NCBI GenBank assembly: GCA_963702535.1
Contig: CAVPDG010000031.1
Location: 66,520-130,519, forward strand
Direction: 5' to 3'
DNA from: CAVPDG01 sp963702535
Lineage (GTDB): Bacteria > Chloroflexota > Anaerolineae > Anaerolineales > UBA4823
Length of the DNA stretch: 64,000 nucleotides
Both the position numbers and the translations under genes were made by a program. The notes beneath the pieces are model-generated. The model ran no database searches and was not told the DNA's origin. It saw only the letters and a program-made list of their open reading frames with translations. Shown here one piece after another: positions 1 through 9,704 of this stretch (position 1 is the stretch's first letter; the number at the start of each line of letters is the position of its first letter).

Positions 1-1
1 G

Positions 2-705
2 GAGGGCGAGAACCAGATCTACTGTACCGACTGCCACAATTCCACGCCGCACGAGGATGAGCGCCTCAACGAGCATACCGACGCGGTTGCCTGCCAGACC
101 TGCCACATCCCCTCCGGGGCGATCAAAGACCCGACCAAGATGTTCTGGGATTGGTCCACCGCCGGGCAGGACCTGCCGGAAGACCACGCATGACCTATCT
201 CAAGATCAAGGGCAGCTTCGTCTACGAAGAGAGACTTCCAGCCGACTTACCAGTGGTACAACGAGACGGTAGACTACCGCTACCTGCTGGGCGACAAGAT
301 CGATCCCAGCCAGCCCACCTAGCTCAACCCGCCCGGCGGCGACATCTCCGACCCCGGACTCCAAGATATTCCCCTTCAAGATCCACGTTGCCAAGCAGCC
401 CTATGACTCGGTTAATAACGTGCTGATTCAGCCGCTGACGGCGGGTGAGGGCGGCTTCTGGACGACCTTCGACTGGCCCTCTGCTCTCAAGCTGGGCGCC
501 GAGAGAACCGGGATGGACTACAGCGGGCGAGTACGGCTTTGCCGAAACCTGGATGTGGTGGCCGATCACCCACATGGTGCAGCCCGCCAGCGATGCGCTG
601 CAGTGCGCCGAGTGCCACTCCGACAACGGGCGTTTGGACTGGCAAGCCCTGGGCTACCCCGGAGACCCGATGGTTTGGGGCGGCAGAGACGTGAGCAACC
701 CATAA
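2..705 (+). CDS. Octahaem tetrathionate-reductase-like cytochrome c, 3' part, frameshifted
   Basis: This is the C-terminal part of a multihaem cytochrome c whose 5' end lies outside the window. Three haem motifs are visible: CTDCH and CQTCH near nt 23-120 and CAECH near nt 604. The segments around them (FWDWSTAGQDLPED, then SFVYEE, DYRYLLGDKIDPSQP, WMWWPITHMVQPASDALQC) recall the octahaem tetrathionate reductase (OTR) family, which in vitro reduces tetrathionate, nitrite or hydroxylamine in the periplasm. The reading frame changes near nt 190, 230, 350 and 520, and there is one in-frame TAG near nt 318, yet homology continues, so assembly indels are likelier than a dead gene. It is first in an operon with a cytochrome c/b561 fusion 25 bp downstream. 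The true substrate cannot be told from this fragment. Confidence 0.7.
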
Positions 706-730
706 GCGCAAAGCAGAGAAGGCTGACAAC

Positions 731-3509
731 ATGATCCGCATTCAGAAACGCACTTCGATATTCATCCTCGCCGCCGGCCTTGCATTGCTCCTGTCGGTCA
801 CCGGCTGGACGGCTTACCGGGCGTGGGCGAGGGGAGCTGCGGCGACCCCGGCGCAGGCATCGCCGATCCACCCGACTTTTGCACTCCTGGATGCCGCGGG
901 AGATAACGTGCTGGAGAGCGGCAAGCCGGTCTCCAGCATGCAGACCTGCGGCGAGTGCCACGACACCCAGTTCATCGCCAGTCACAGCTTCCATACCTCC
1001 GTTGGATTCGATGAAATGGCTGCCCCCGGCGAAGTACCCAACGGGCGTCCCTGGGATACGAGCCCCGGGTTGTTTGGACGTTGGAATCCGCTGACCTACG
1101 GCTACCTGAACCCTCCCGGCGACGAGCTGCTCGACCTGAGCACAGCGGGTTGGATCATGCAGGTAGGCGCCCGCCACGCCGGCGGCGGTCCGGCTGTGAC
1201 CAGCCGTGCGGGTGAGTCGCTGCTGGCGCTGAAGCCGGACGCGGCGAACCCGGAAGCGAGCATCCTGGACCCGCAGACGGGCAATCCGGCGCCCTGGGAT
1301 TGGCAAGAATTGGGCGTGGTGGAGATGAACTGCTTCCTGTGCCACACGCCGCAGCCGGATAACGCCGCGCGCATCGCCGCACTGCAAGCCGGGGATTTCG
1401 CCTGGGCGAATACGGCAACCCTGTCGGGCAGCGGCATCGTGGAGAAGAGCGGCGATGGCTTTACCTGGAACCCGCAGGCTTTTGATGCGCAGGGCAAGCT
1501 GGCGCAGGAATTCGTCGCCATCCAGGACCCTACCAACCAGAACTGCGGCAGCTGCCACGGCGTGGTGCATACCGACCTGGACACGCCCCTGGTAGCTTCG
1601 GGCTGCGAGACGGGTGAATGGCGCACGCAGACCACCGGGCAGATCATCTCACCCCAGCGAATCAACGACTCGGGCATGAACCTGGCGAATAAAGAAAGCC
1701 TGGACCGCTCGTGGGATATCCACGCCGAGCGCGGCCTGCAGTGCACCGACTGCCACTACAGCCTCAATAATCCGGTCTTCTTCCAGACAAATGAAGAAGA
1801 TCGCCCAGCGCACCTGGAGTTCGACCCGCGCCGCATCGAGCTGGGCGAGTACCTTAAAACCCCCCTGCACCAGTTCGCCCGCGGGCAGAGCGCCCAGGAT
1901 AGCGTGGCGCCCGAGACCCAGGATAGCATGCGCCGCTGCGAATCGTGCCATGATGCGCAGAGCACACACGATTGGCTGCCTTATAGCGCCCGGCACATGC
2001 AGGCAGTGAGCTGCGAGACCTGCCACGTGCCCCAAATGTACGCTACTGCCTTCCAGCAAACCGATTGGACGGTGCTGCAGCCCAGCGGCGAGCCGCTGAC
2101 AAGCTGCCGGGGGGTGGCGGATGGCAATAGCGGGGGCAGCGCGGTCAACACGTTGGTCACCGGCTACCAGCCCGCCCTGCTGCCGCAGCAGAATGCAGGC
2201 GGCGGATCCAGCATCGCGCCCTTCAACCTGGCGAGCTCCTGGTACTGGGTGTACGGCGATCCGCCGCGCCCGGTGCGCCTGCAAGACCTGAAAGCCGCCT
2301 GGCTGGATGGCGATGCTTACCAGGCAGACGTGCTGGCGGCATTCGACCAGGATGGCGATAAAAACCTGAGCAGCACGGAGCTGCGCATCGACACCGATGC
2401 GAAGGAAGCCCTGATCGCCGGGCGGTTACAGGCGCTCGGGCTGGAAAACCCGCGCATCGTGGGTGAGGTGCAGCCTTACAGCATCAACCATAATGTGGCG
2501 GGCGGTGAGTGGGCGGTGCGCGACTGCCAGACCTGCCACTCGGACGCATCCCGCCTGAGCCAGCCGGTGCTGCTGGCTTCCTATACGCCGGGTGGTGTTA
2601 CGCCGCAATTCGTCGCCGGGGTCAACGCCCAGGCAGATGGGCAGATCAGCCAGGAAGCCGGCGGCAAGCTAAACTACACGCCTGACACTGCCACGGCGAA
2701 CATGTACATCCTGGGCATGAGCAGCGTGAACTGGATCGACCTGATTGGCGGGCTGATGTTCCTGGGCGTGATTGCGGCGATCGGCGTGCACGCCACGCTG
2801 CGCCTGGTGAGCGCCATGCGCCGCCCGCGGCAGCAGCCGGAGATGGAGCCGGTGTACATGTACAGCGTCTACGAGCGCTTCTGGCACTGGCTGCAAACCT
2901 TCGCTATCATCCTGCTGCTCTTTACCGGTGTGATCATCCACGACCCGGACACCTTTGGCGTGTTTTCCTTCCGCGGCGTGGTGCTGGTGCACAACGTGCT
3001 GGCGGCGCTGCTGGTGATCAACGCCGGGTTGTCGCTCTTCTACCACCTGGCGAGCGGCGAGATCCGCCAGTACATTCCCAAGCCGCGCGGCTTCTTCGAA
3101 GACGCCATCCAGCAAGCTATCTACTACTGTACGCGGCATCTTCAAAGGGGCGGAACATCCCTTCGAGAAGACGCCGGGCAAAAAGCTCAACCCGCTGCAG
3201 CAGGTGACCTACTTCGGCATCCTCAACGTGCTGCTGCCGCTGCAGATCCTCACCGGGATATTCATGTGGGGAGTGGCGCGCTGGCCCGCGATCTCCAGCG
3301 CCCTGGGCGGGCTGCCTTTCCTGGCGCCCTTCCATACCCTGATCGCCTGGACGTTTGCCTCGTTCATCGTCGCACACGTCTACCTGACCACCACCGGTCC
3401 GGAACCCCTGACCGGAATCAAAGCCATGATGATGGGCTGGGAAGATGTGGAGAGCTCGCACCCCGCAGGGGAAGCCTCCCACCCCGCCCAGGAGGTAGCT
3501 GAAGCATGA
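731..3509 (+). CDS. Seven-haem cytochrome c fused to a cytochrome b561-type membrane domain, one frameshift
   Basis: An N-terminal signal anchor (residues 8-28) is followed by seven CxxCH haem c motifs at about residues 73, 200, 271, 338, 404, 428 and 599. A canonical EF-hand loop, DQDGDKNLSSTE, sits near residue 540. A first membrane segment (about 668-690) leads into a b561-like domain starting YERFWHWLQTFAIILLL, with further helices and histidines as haem b ligand candidates. The frame shifts near nt 3125-3190; the rest continues in another frame to the stop at 3509. By family analogy it should pass electrons between the quinone pool and the periplasmic partner cytochrome just upstream. 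A purine-rich SD (AGAGAAGG) lies upstream of the ATG. Its stop overlaps the next start (ATGA), implying translational coupling with the transporter genes. Confidence 0.8.
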
Positions 3510-4084
3510 GCCAGATCGCGCAATCCGAACCCGCCGCACGGCAGTACAAGCTGCCCAAGTTCCTGACGCGGCGCAAAGAAAGACCGTATCTCAACCCCTA
3601 CCTGGGCGGCGCCCTGCTGGGCGTGGTGCTCTTCCTCGCCATGTTCTTCACCGGCAACGGGCTGGGCTCCTCGGGCGGGCTGAACCGCATTGTGGTCTTC
3701 TTCGAGGATATCGTCGCGCCGGGTCACATCGACCGCGTGCCCTTCCTGCTGGCGATGGCTGGCGGCGATAAGAACCCGCTGGATAACTGGGTGGTGTTCG
3801 TCTCGATCGGCGCCATCATCGGCGGCTTCATTTCCGGCTGGTTCAACGGTCGCCTGAAAATCGAGACCAACAAGGGTCCGCGCATCTCGGACAAGACGCG
3901 CTGGACTTTCGCCTTGATCGGCGGGGCAGTGATGGGCTTCGGGGCACGCCTGGCGCGCGGCTGCACCTCCGGGCAGGCGCTTTCCGGCGGCTCGGTGCTT
4001 TCTGCCGGGAGCTGGGCGATCATGTTCGCCATCTTTGCCGGCGGCTACGCCCTGGCTTATTTCGTGCGTAGGCTCTGGAATTAA
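3506..4084 (+). CDS. YeeE/YedE-family half transporter (sulfur-compound uptake)
   Basis: A 192-residue integral membrane protein with four to five hydrophobic segments and the family motif GFGARLARGCTSGQALSGG near residue 150, which contains the conserved cysteine. YeeE/YedE (DUF395, sulf_transp) proteins move thiosulfate or other sulfur compounds; the full-length YeeE/TsuA is a thiosulfate importer, and half-size members work in pairs. Here a second half-size member follows 19 bp downstream. The start codon overlaps the stop of the cytochrome b561 fusion, so the genes are coupled. The frame is intact. The link to thiosulfate is inferred from family and context, not from a substrate-specific residue. 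Confidence 0.85.
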   Translation: MSQIAQSEPAARQYKLPKFLTRRKERPYLNPYLGGALLGVVLFLAMFFTGNGLGSSGGLNRIVVFFEDIVAPGHIDRVPFLLAMAGGDKNPLDNWVVFVSIGAIIGGFISGWFNGRLKIETNKGPRISDKTRWTFALIGGAVMGFGARLARGCTSGQALSGGSVLSAGSWAIMFAIFAGGYALAYFVRRLWN

Positions 4085-4102
4085 GGATACAGGAAGGTTA
4101 GC

Positions 4103-5333
4103 ATGCCTCCATTCCCTCTCAACATCTCTCACCTGCTCGGCAGCGCCACCGCCAACCTGGTTTACCTGGTGATCGGCATTGCCTTTGGCGCCGCGCTGGA
4201 GCTCTCCGGCTTCGCCATCTCCACCAAGCTGGCGAACCAGTTCTATTTCAAGGATATGACCGTCTTGAAGGTCATGTTCACCGCCATTGTGGTCGCCATG
4301 GTGCTGGTGTTTGGCGCCACCGCTTTGGGGCTGCTGGATTTCAACCTGGTGTGGGTGCCGCCCACCTACCTGTGGCCTGGCATCGTCGGCGGCTTGATCA
4401 TGGGCGTTGGGCTTCATCATTGGCGGCTTCTGCCCCGGCACCTCGCTCGTCTCCCTTTCCACCTTCAAGATCGACGGGCTGTTCTTCGCCCTGGGCACGC
4501 TGATCGGCATCTTCGTCTTCGGTGAGACGGTGGATAGCTATGCCGTGTGGTGGAACTCGTCCTACTTCGGGCGCCTGACGCTGATGGACTGGCTCGGTCT
4601 GACGACCGGCGTTGTGGTGCTGCTCGTGATCCTGATGGCGCTCTTCATGTTTTGGGGCGCCGAAAAGCTGGAAGGCATCTTTGGCGGCAAAGACCCCAAG
4701 AAAGCCCCGCGCCTGCGCTACGCCGGCGCAGCCGCATTGCTGGTTGGGGCGCTGGCAGTGCTCTTCATCGGGCAGCCGACCACCGAAGATCGCTGGGCGA
4801 GCCTGGAGCCGACCAAGGGCGCGCTGCTGGCGGAGCGGCAGGTGCAGATCCACCCCGGCGAGCTGCTGGCGACCATGAACGACCGTAACCTGAACCTGAT
4901 CATGCTCGACGTGCGTGGTGAAGCCGAGTACAACCTCTTCCACATCGAAGACGCCATCCTGGCGCCGGTGGAGACCATCCCCGCAAAGGTCGACGCCCTG
5001 CTGCAGGAGCCGGCAAACACGATCATCGTGGTGATGAGCAACGATGAAGAGCGCGCCACGCAGGTGTGGAAGACGCTGGTCGCCGAGAGCGTGCCCAACG
5101 TGTACATTCTCGATGGCGGCATCAACCGCTGGCTGGATACGTTTGCGGCGCAAGATGGCAGCTTGCAGCGCATCTCCGCCGCCGCGGCGGACACCTTGCG
5201 CTACGCCTTCCCGGCTGCGCTGGGCGCTCGCTACCCGGCTGCCACCCCGGACCCGCTCGAGTACGAGTTGGAGTACACGCCCAAGATCAAGCTGGATGTC
5301 AAGCGCGGTCCTGGCGGCGGGGGTTGCGGTTAA
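4103..5333 (+). CDS. YeeE/YedE half transporter fused to a rhodanese-like domain, one frameshift
   Basis: The N-terminal half has the second YeeE/YedE signature, GGFCPGTSLVSLSTFK near residue 110, and several membrane helices. It is joined to a rhodanese-fold domain (about residues 255-350, with LIMLDVRGEAEYNLFHIEDA and VYILDGGINRWL). The frame slips near nt 4405 where a run of three G should be two. In the rhodanese active loop the expected cysteine is missing: the sequence reads IIVVMSNDEERA where active enzymes have a CRxGxRS-type loop. The domain is therefore probably a binding or docking module, not a sulfurtransferase. The C-terminus is glycine-rich and ends in Gly-Cys-Gly. It probably pairs with the preceding half transporter. 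Confidence 0.8.
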
Positions 5334-5346
5334 GATATAATATCTG

Positions 5347-5379
5347 TGAAAATCGGTCGGCAGCGCCGGCCGATTTTCA
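5347..5379. terminator. GC-rich hairpin after the YeeE-rhodanese gene
   Basis: A 13-bp stem (one G:T pair) with a three-base AGC loop spans 5349-5377, and flanking bases extend the pairing to 5347-5379. The right arm ends in TTTT. It lies 14 bp after the stop at 5333 and 25 bp before the rhodanese ATG, so it could act as an intra-operon attenuator or partial terminator. Confidence 0.6.
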
Positions 5380-5403
5380 GAATCTCATGCGAAGGTGGTC
5401 AAG

Positions 5404-5851
5404 ATGCCCCCTAAAAAGGCAACACCGAAAAAGAAGAACCCGATGAGCATATGGATGTGGGTAGGGATTGGATTGCTGGTCGTCATCGCCGCCGCGTGCC
5501 GGCGCCTGGCTGCTCTCTCCAAAGCAGGCGGCAGGCTTGCCAGGCGAGATCAGCGTGCAGGATGCCTTCGCCAAGCGCGAGAGCGGGGCGTTCATCCTGG
5601 ATGTGCGCCAACCGGAGGAGTGGAACCAGGTGCACATCCCCGGCGCCACGCTTATCCCGCTGGGAGAGCTGCCCAACCGCCTGAGTGAAGTGCCCGCAGA
5701 CCAGGAAGTGGTGGTGGTGTGCCGCTCCGGCAACCGCAGCCAGCAGGGCAGAGATATCCTGCTTAAGGCTGGCTACGAGCAGGCGACTTCGATGGCTGGC
5801 GGGATGAACCAGTGGCAGGCAGCCGGCTATCCGACGGAGAGCGGACCCTGA
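5404..5851 (+). CDS. Membrane-anchored rhodanese, active-site cysteine present, one frameshift
   Basis: A lysine-rich N-terminus and one membrane segment (MSIWMWVGIGLLVVIAAA) are followed by a single rhodanese domain containing FILDVRQPEEWNQVHIPGA and the active loop VVVVCRSGNRSQQG, so the catalytic cysteine is present. Rhodaneses carry sulfane sulfur as a cysteine persulfide. The frame slips near nt 5500, just after the membrane helix. I chose the ATG at 5404 because GAAGGTGG lies about 7 bp upstream; a GTG at 5395 is in the same frame. The gene ends the sulfur operon and is followed by a strong terminator. It may act on sulfur released by the cytochromes or imported by the YeeE pair. Confidence 0.8.
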
Positions 5852-5920
5852 TAGAGCACAGGCAGCATATACTGCCTGCATTCAGCGCCAGCGAACCAGG
5901 GCAGGGCGCTTCGATTCATG

Positions 5921-5947
5921 AAAAGCAGCGGAAACGCTGCTTTTTTT
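5921..5947 (+). terminator. Strong intrinsic terminator of the sulfur operon
   Basis: A ten-base perfect stem AAAAGCAGCG / CGCTGCTTTT with a GAAA tetraloop is followed by further T residues (seven T in all at 5941-5947). It lies 70 bp after the rhodanese stop and closes the operon that starts before the window. Confidence 0.9.
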
Positions 5948-6023
5948 GCAATTCCCAACAAAACCGCAAAGTGAATCACAGGCAATGGATTGTATGATAT
6001 AGCAGATAAGGGGAGTTTGCCGC

Positions 6024-6653
6024 ATGCTCGAAGACATCATTGTCCTGGTAGCCCTGGCAATATTGCTGCTGGCGCTGGTCTGGTTGCTCGCCCGCATGGT
6101 CAATGCCCTGCGCCTGCAGCGCGCCTGGGTGCGAGGCTGGGGCGAGCTGGCGCAGCAGTATGGCATGCGCTTCAACAGCGGTTATACGCGCTGCTCGGTT
6201 ACGGGCATGTACCGCGGGCGCATCATCCAGATGCTGGGGACTTTCCGGGCGGGCATGGCGCTGCAGGTGACCACCACCAACTACGCCAGCAACACCCTGG
6301 TGATGAAAGCCAATCCTCTGTCCCCCAGCCTGCGGACGCCGGACGACCTGGCATTGTTCGACCGGGGGTTCACGTATTCCAGCGGCTCGCAGGAGTTCCT
6401 CGAGCGCTTATTCCTCTCGCGCGACCTGCGCAAGCGCCTGGCGCCGCTGGCGCGCATACCCGGGTTGGTGATCAGCCTGAGCGGCGAGGAGCTCAGCCTG
6501 ACCACGCCGCGCCTGTACACGCAATGCGCAGATTTGCAGGGCTTCCTGGATGGATTGAGCGACCTGGCAGCGGGCATCGAAGCTATCCGCTATGCCCGAG
6601 CCCCGAGCACAAGCAGCAGCCCAGAGACCTTCCAGCGCGACTTTACCTTCTAA
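6024..6653 (+). CDS. Membrane-anchored protein of unknown function
   Basis: A 209-residue protein with one N-terminal membrane segment (about residues 4-24, IIVLVALAILLLALVWLLA) and a soluble remainder with no motif I recognise. The soluble part has mixed alpha/beta composition and ends in a serine-rich tail. A GGGGAG purine run precedes the ATG by about 8 bp. The frame is intact. It is transcribed alone after the sulfur operon terminator and converges on the zinc-ribbon gene on the other strand. Function unknown. Confidence 0.7.
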   Translation: MLEDIIVLVALAILLLALVWLLARMVNALRLQRAWVRGWGELAQQYGMRFNSGYTRCSVTGMYRGRIIQMLGTFRAGMALQVTTTNYASNTLVMKANPLSPSLRTPDDLALFDRGFTYSSGSQEFLERLFLSRDLRKRLAPLARIPGLVISLSGEELSLTTPRLYTQCADLQGFLDGLSDLAAGIEAIRYARAPSTSSSPETFQRDFTF

Positions 6654-6713
6654 TTCCCAGTTATCCTGTACATTCCATAGTATATGAAGCCAGCGATTTT
6701 TTGAAGGGCTGGT

Positions 6714-7901
6714 TTACTGCCTGGAAGGGGGCAGCGGCGTCCAGGTCTGGTTGGAGCCGATATTGGGATTGAAATTGGGATCGTCGGTGAGCAGGTACTC
6801 GCCGAGGGGAGTTGACCATGCCTGCGTGTAGCCGGATGGGAGTTCGACGTTCTGCCCGCTATTCGGGTCGTAATAGGGATCCACGCCACGGATGGTCTGG
6901 CTGAACTGCTCGGATACGCGGTCGTAGGCAGCCGAGCGCTCCTGCCAGCCACGCAAGTTGCTTTCTCTCATCTCTTCGGCATTCTGGCTGATCTGTCGCG
7001 AGATGGCGCCGATCTGCTGGATATGGCGGATCTGGTTGCTGGTGAGACCCTGGATCACCTGTCCCACGAGCGCCGTCCATGCGGGATTGATTTTAACCGA
7101 GGAGAAGATAGCCCGGTAAAGATCGGCGTAGATTTCCAGGTGTTGGCGGTCGCTGCGGAAGGAGGTCAGGTAGCCGATGCTCCAGTATACCGTTTCGACT
7201 GCGCCGAACATGCCGGGGGTGGACATGCGGGTATATTCCGCCACGCCGGACATCTCTTCAGCAACCGCCTGGCCATTCAGGGTGTAATGTAGCCGGACTC
7301 GAGCTGAATTGTTGGCGTACTGGCCCCCCTGGGCGGGCTGGCTGGGTGACACGGCGCTCAGCAGCTCGATGGCGGGTCCCTCGTCGGCTACTGAGAGACC
7401 CTGGATTCTACGGTAGCGGGGTAAGACGTACTGGCGCATTCCGTCGCGGGCGGGGAGGGGCTGGCGTACCTCGAAGCCGAAGTACAGGCTGCCTTCCGGC
7501 TTGGTCATCGCGATGAGGGGGTTGTTTGTCCAGGTGAAGTACAGGTTGGGGAAGACTTCGAAAGCCTCCAGCCCGTTGGGATTGGCTAACTGCAGGCTGA
7601 TCTGCGCCGGGGCGGCAGGCCGCTCCATAACCCAGGTGACGCCGCCGTTGACCTGCCAGCCTTGGGGCACCAGGATGGAGAAAGCCTCCAGCCCGGATTG
7701 AGGGTCGTAATAGGCGAAGGGTTGCAGGGAAAAGCCGCTCACCACTACGCCAGGAGAGGCGTTCCGGTGAGATTGAGCGGTACGCTTCAGGATCAGCTTC
7801 GCCTGGCAGTAGGGGCATTGGAAGACCTCTCCCTGCATTTGCAGGGTCGCGCCGCAGCGCGGGCAAGCCAGGTGAATGAATTCTTGCTGGTCGTCAGGCA
7901 T
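6714..7901 (-). CDS. Zinc-ribbon protein of unknown function
   Basis: About 395 residues. The N-terminus carries a CxxC...CxxC zinc ribbon (ACPRCGATL then FQCPYCQAKLIL, residues 13-40). The long remainder contains several aromatic-rich beta segments, including YYDPQSGLEAFSILVPQGW, which resembles the PsbP/MOG1-like beta sheet of stress proteins, and ends in a segment rich in Asn/Pro/Tyr. There is no membrane segment. I chose the ATG at 7901 (MPDDQQEF) over the longer ORF start at 7943 because the extra residues are basic and unlike protein. It is divergent from the CPBP protease gene. Role unknown. Confidence 0.75.
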   Translation of the reverse strand: MPDDQQEFIHLACPRCGATLQMQGEVFQCPYCQAKLILKRTAQSHRNASPGVVVSGFSLQPFAYYDPQSGLEAFSILVPQGWQVNGGVTWVMERPAAPAQISLQLANPNGLEAFEVFPNLYFTWTNNPLIAMTKPEGSLYFGFEVRQPLPARDGMRQYVLPRYRRIQGLSVADEGPAIELLSAVSPSQPAQGGQYANNSARVRLHYTLNGQAVAEEMSGVAEYTRMSTPGMFGAVETVYWSIGYLTSFRSDRQHLEIYADLYRAIFSSVKINPAWTALVGQVIQGLTSNQIRHIQQIGAISRQISQNAEEMRESNLRGWQERSAAYDRVSEQFSQTIRGVDPYYDPNSGQNVELPSGYTQAWSTPLGEYLLTDDPNFNPNIGSNQTWTPLPPSRQ

Positions 7902-8009
7902 GGCGGTTCTTCTCCTGGACCTGGATTTAATCCAGATAATCACAAACGAGCGCTGCTATGATTATAGTACTTCCACTGCGATTCCCATTGAACGATTGGA
8001 GAGAAGGCG

Positions 8010-8037
8010 TTGACTTTCTATCCTGCTTGGCTATACT
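8010..8037 (+). promoter_or_regulatory. Sigma-70-type promoter for the CPBP protease gene
   Basis: TTGACT at 8010-8015 and TATACT at 8032-8037 with a 16-bp spacer. The expected start point near 8044 leaves a leader of about 20 nt before the ATG at 8065. Confidence 0.75.
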
Positions 8038-8064
8038 TGTGCCATAAAATAGGAAACCCGTAAG

Positions 8065-8860
8065 ATGACCCCTGCCTTGGTGCTCTACTTCATCCTGGCA
8101 TACGCCCTGAGCTGGTGCGTTTTTATCCCGCTGGCGCTGCAAGCGCAGGGGCTGCTGAGCGGCGTGGCCCCCTGGCTGCACCTTGCCGGGGCGTACGGAC
8201 CAGCGCTTGCCGCGCTGGTCGTTACGGCGCTGACCAAAGGCAGGGCGGGTTTGCGCGAGCTGTTCAGCCGTATGGGGCGCTGGCGCATCGGCTGGGGTTG
8301 GATGGTGGTGGCGCTGCTCAGCCCGCTGGCTATCTACCTGGCAACTGCCTTGGTGCTGGGGCTGGTTACCAGGCAGCCATTGGCGCTCGGCACCTACGGC
8401 AGCATCGCCGAGCTGCCGGGGGTGAGCGGGTTAGCTGGTTGGCTTGTCTGGATCCTGACCTTTGGTTTGGGAGAGGAGACCGGCTGGCGGGGCTTCGCGC
8501 TGCCGCGCCTGCAGAAGACGTACAGCGCCGCGCACGGCGTCGCTGATCCTGGGCGGGCTGTGGGCAGCGTGGCACATCCCGACCTTTTTCTACAACTACG
8601 AGCTGTCTGTGGTCAGCGTACTATCGTTCACCATCGGAATCCTATCCGGCTCGGCGCTGCTCTCCTGGCTGTACAACAGCACCGGCGGTAGCCTGCTGGC
8701 GTGCATCTTGTGGCACGGCTCGTACAACGCTGCCGCGGCAGGCTCAGGCGGCGCGATCGCCGTAGTGGAGACGGCGGCGGTGATTACCGCGGTGATCTTC
8801 ATCGGCAAGCGCTACGGACCCGAGTCCTTATCCGGCCGCGAAAAGCAAGTGATCGGATAG
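8065..8860 (+). CDS. CPBP-family intramembrane metalloprotease, one frameshift
   Basis: A polytopic membrane protein with the CPBP (CAAX protease/bacteriocin-processing, Abi) signature: motif 1 EETGWRGFALPRLQ near residue 140, motif 2 AAWHIPTFFYNY, and motif 3 WHGSYNA. The glutamates and histidines of these motifs form the presumed metal/catalytic site inside the membrane. The frame slips near nt 8530 between motifs 1 and 2, and the second half reads on in another frame to 8860. These proteases act in bacteria in bacteriocin immunity or protein processing; the substrate here is unknown. A near-consensus promoter lies just upstream. Confidence 0.85.
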
Positions 8861-8995
8861 GATTTGCCGGCAGGAGCTTGCATGCAGGCGCGGCGTAATC
8901 GCGCTGGGCGTTAAGCAGAATGCGCGCCTGACCGGCAGGCTCAAGAGGCCAGTATGAGGGGTAAAATAGCCGAAAAAGGATGGCAAGATACCCTC

Positions 8996-9679
8996 ATGAC
9001 CGATCACTACGATCTTTCAATGCCTCTCGACGAAGCCATGCTCACACAGCGCGCCATCCGCCGCCTGAAGAGCGACCCGGTTCCCGATGAGCTGGTGCTG
9101 CGCCTGGTCGAGCTGGCGCTCAAGGCGCCGACGGGGAGCAACCGGCAGGGCTGGGAGTTCATCATCGTCAAAGACCCGCAGGTCAAAGCCGGGCTTGCGC
9201 GAGTCAACCGGCACTTATGGGGTTTGTACGGCAGCCTGGGGCGCCGGGCGACGCGGGACGATCCCAAGCGGCGCAAGATCCTGGACGCGGTGCAGTGGCA
9301 GGCGGACCATTTCGAGGATGTCCCGGTGATCGTGGTCGCTTGCTTGAAAGGGCATTACTTTCCCTTCCTGCACATCACCGCGGCGACGTACTTTGGCTCG
9401 ATCTTCCCGGCGGTGCAAAATTTACTCCTGGCAGCGCGCGCCGCCGGTCTGGGGGCGGCGCTGACGACCATCCCGCTCTGGAACCTGTTCGCCGCGCGGC
9501 GGATTTTGGGCTTGCCGTGGGGTGTGACGCCCTGCGCCGTGATCCCGCTGGGCTGGCCCCTGGGGCATTACGGACCGACGAGGCGCAAGCCGGTGCAGGA
9601 GGTGGTCTCCTACGACCGTTACGGCAGAAGAGCAGTTGATAAGGAGGAGAACCGCGCCGAGATGGCGCGAGGCGATTGA
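8996..9679 (+). CDS. Nitroreductase-family FMN oxidoreductase
   Basis: A 227-residue protein of the nitroreductase fold. The N-terminal RAIRRLKSDPVPDE and the KAPTGSNRQGWEFIIV segment match the FMN-binding loops (Arg and Ser/Asn contacts) of this family, and the C-terminal GWPLGHYGPTRRKPVQEVV is the usual strand-loop end. The enzymes use NAD(P)H and FMN to reduce nitro compounds, quinones or other substrates; the exact substrate is not visible. I chose the ATG at 8996 because the 14 extra upstream residues are not conserved in character. The frame is intact. Confidence 0.85.
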   Translation: MTDHYDLSMPLDEAMLTQRAIRRLKSDPVPDELVLRLVELALKAPTGSNRQGWEFIIVKDPQVKAGLARVNRHLWGLYGSLGRRATRDDPKRRKILDAVQWQADHFEDVPVIVVACLKGHYFPFLHITAATYFGSIFPAVQNLLLAARAAGLGAALTTIPLWNLFAARRILGLPWGVTPCAVIPLGWPLGHYGPTRRKPVQEVVSYDRYGRRAVDKEENRAEMARGD

Positions 9680-9703
9680 CGTATGTGCTGCCTGGTATAT
9701 AAT
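9676..9703 (+). promoter_or_regulatory. Near-consensus sigma-70 promoter for the ABM gene
   Basis: TTGACG at 9676-9681 and a perfect TATAAT at 9698-9703 with a 16-bp spacer. The -35 box overlaps the stop codon of the nitroreductase gene, so the downstream gene has its own promoter. The start point should fall near 9710, inside the adjoining palindrome. Confidence 0.85.
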
Positions 9704-9704
9704 A

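Noticed and set aside
566..1570. Long minus-strand frame of 334 codons over the start of the cytochrome gene
   Set aside because: It is antisense to a gene with seven clear haem motifs and its product is Arg/His-rich without domain features; a shadow of GC-rich coding sequence.
3380..4510. Minus-strand frame of 376 codons across the YeeE genes
   Set aside because: Antisense to two membrane-transporter genes with recognisable signatures; composition is His/Gln/Asp-rich as expected of a shadow frame.
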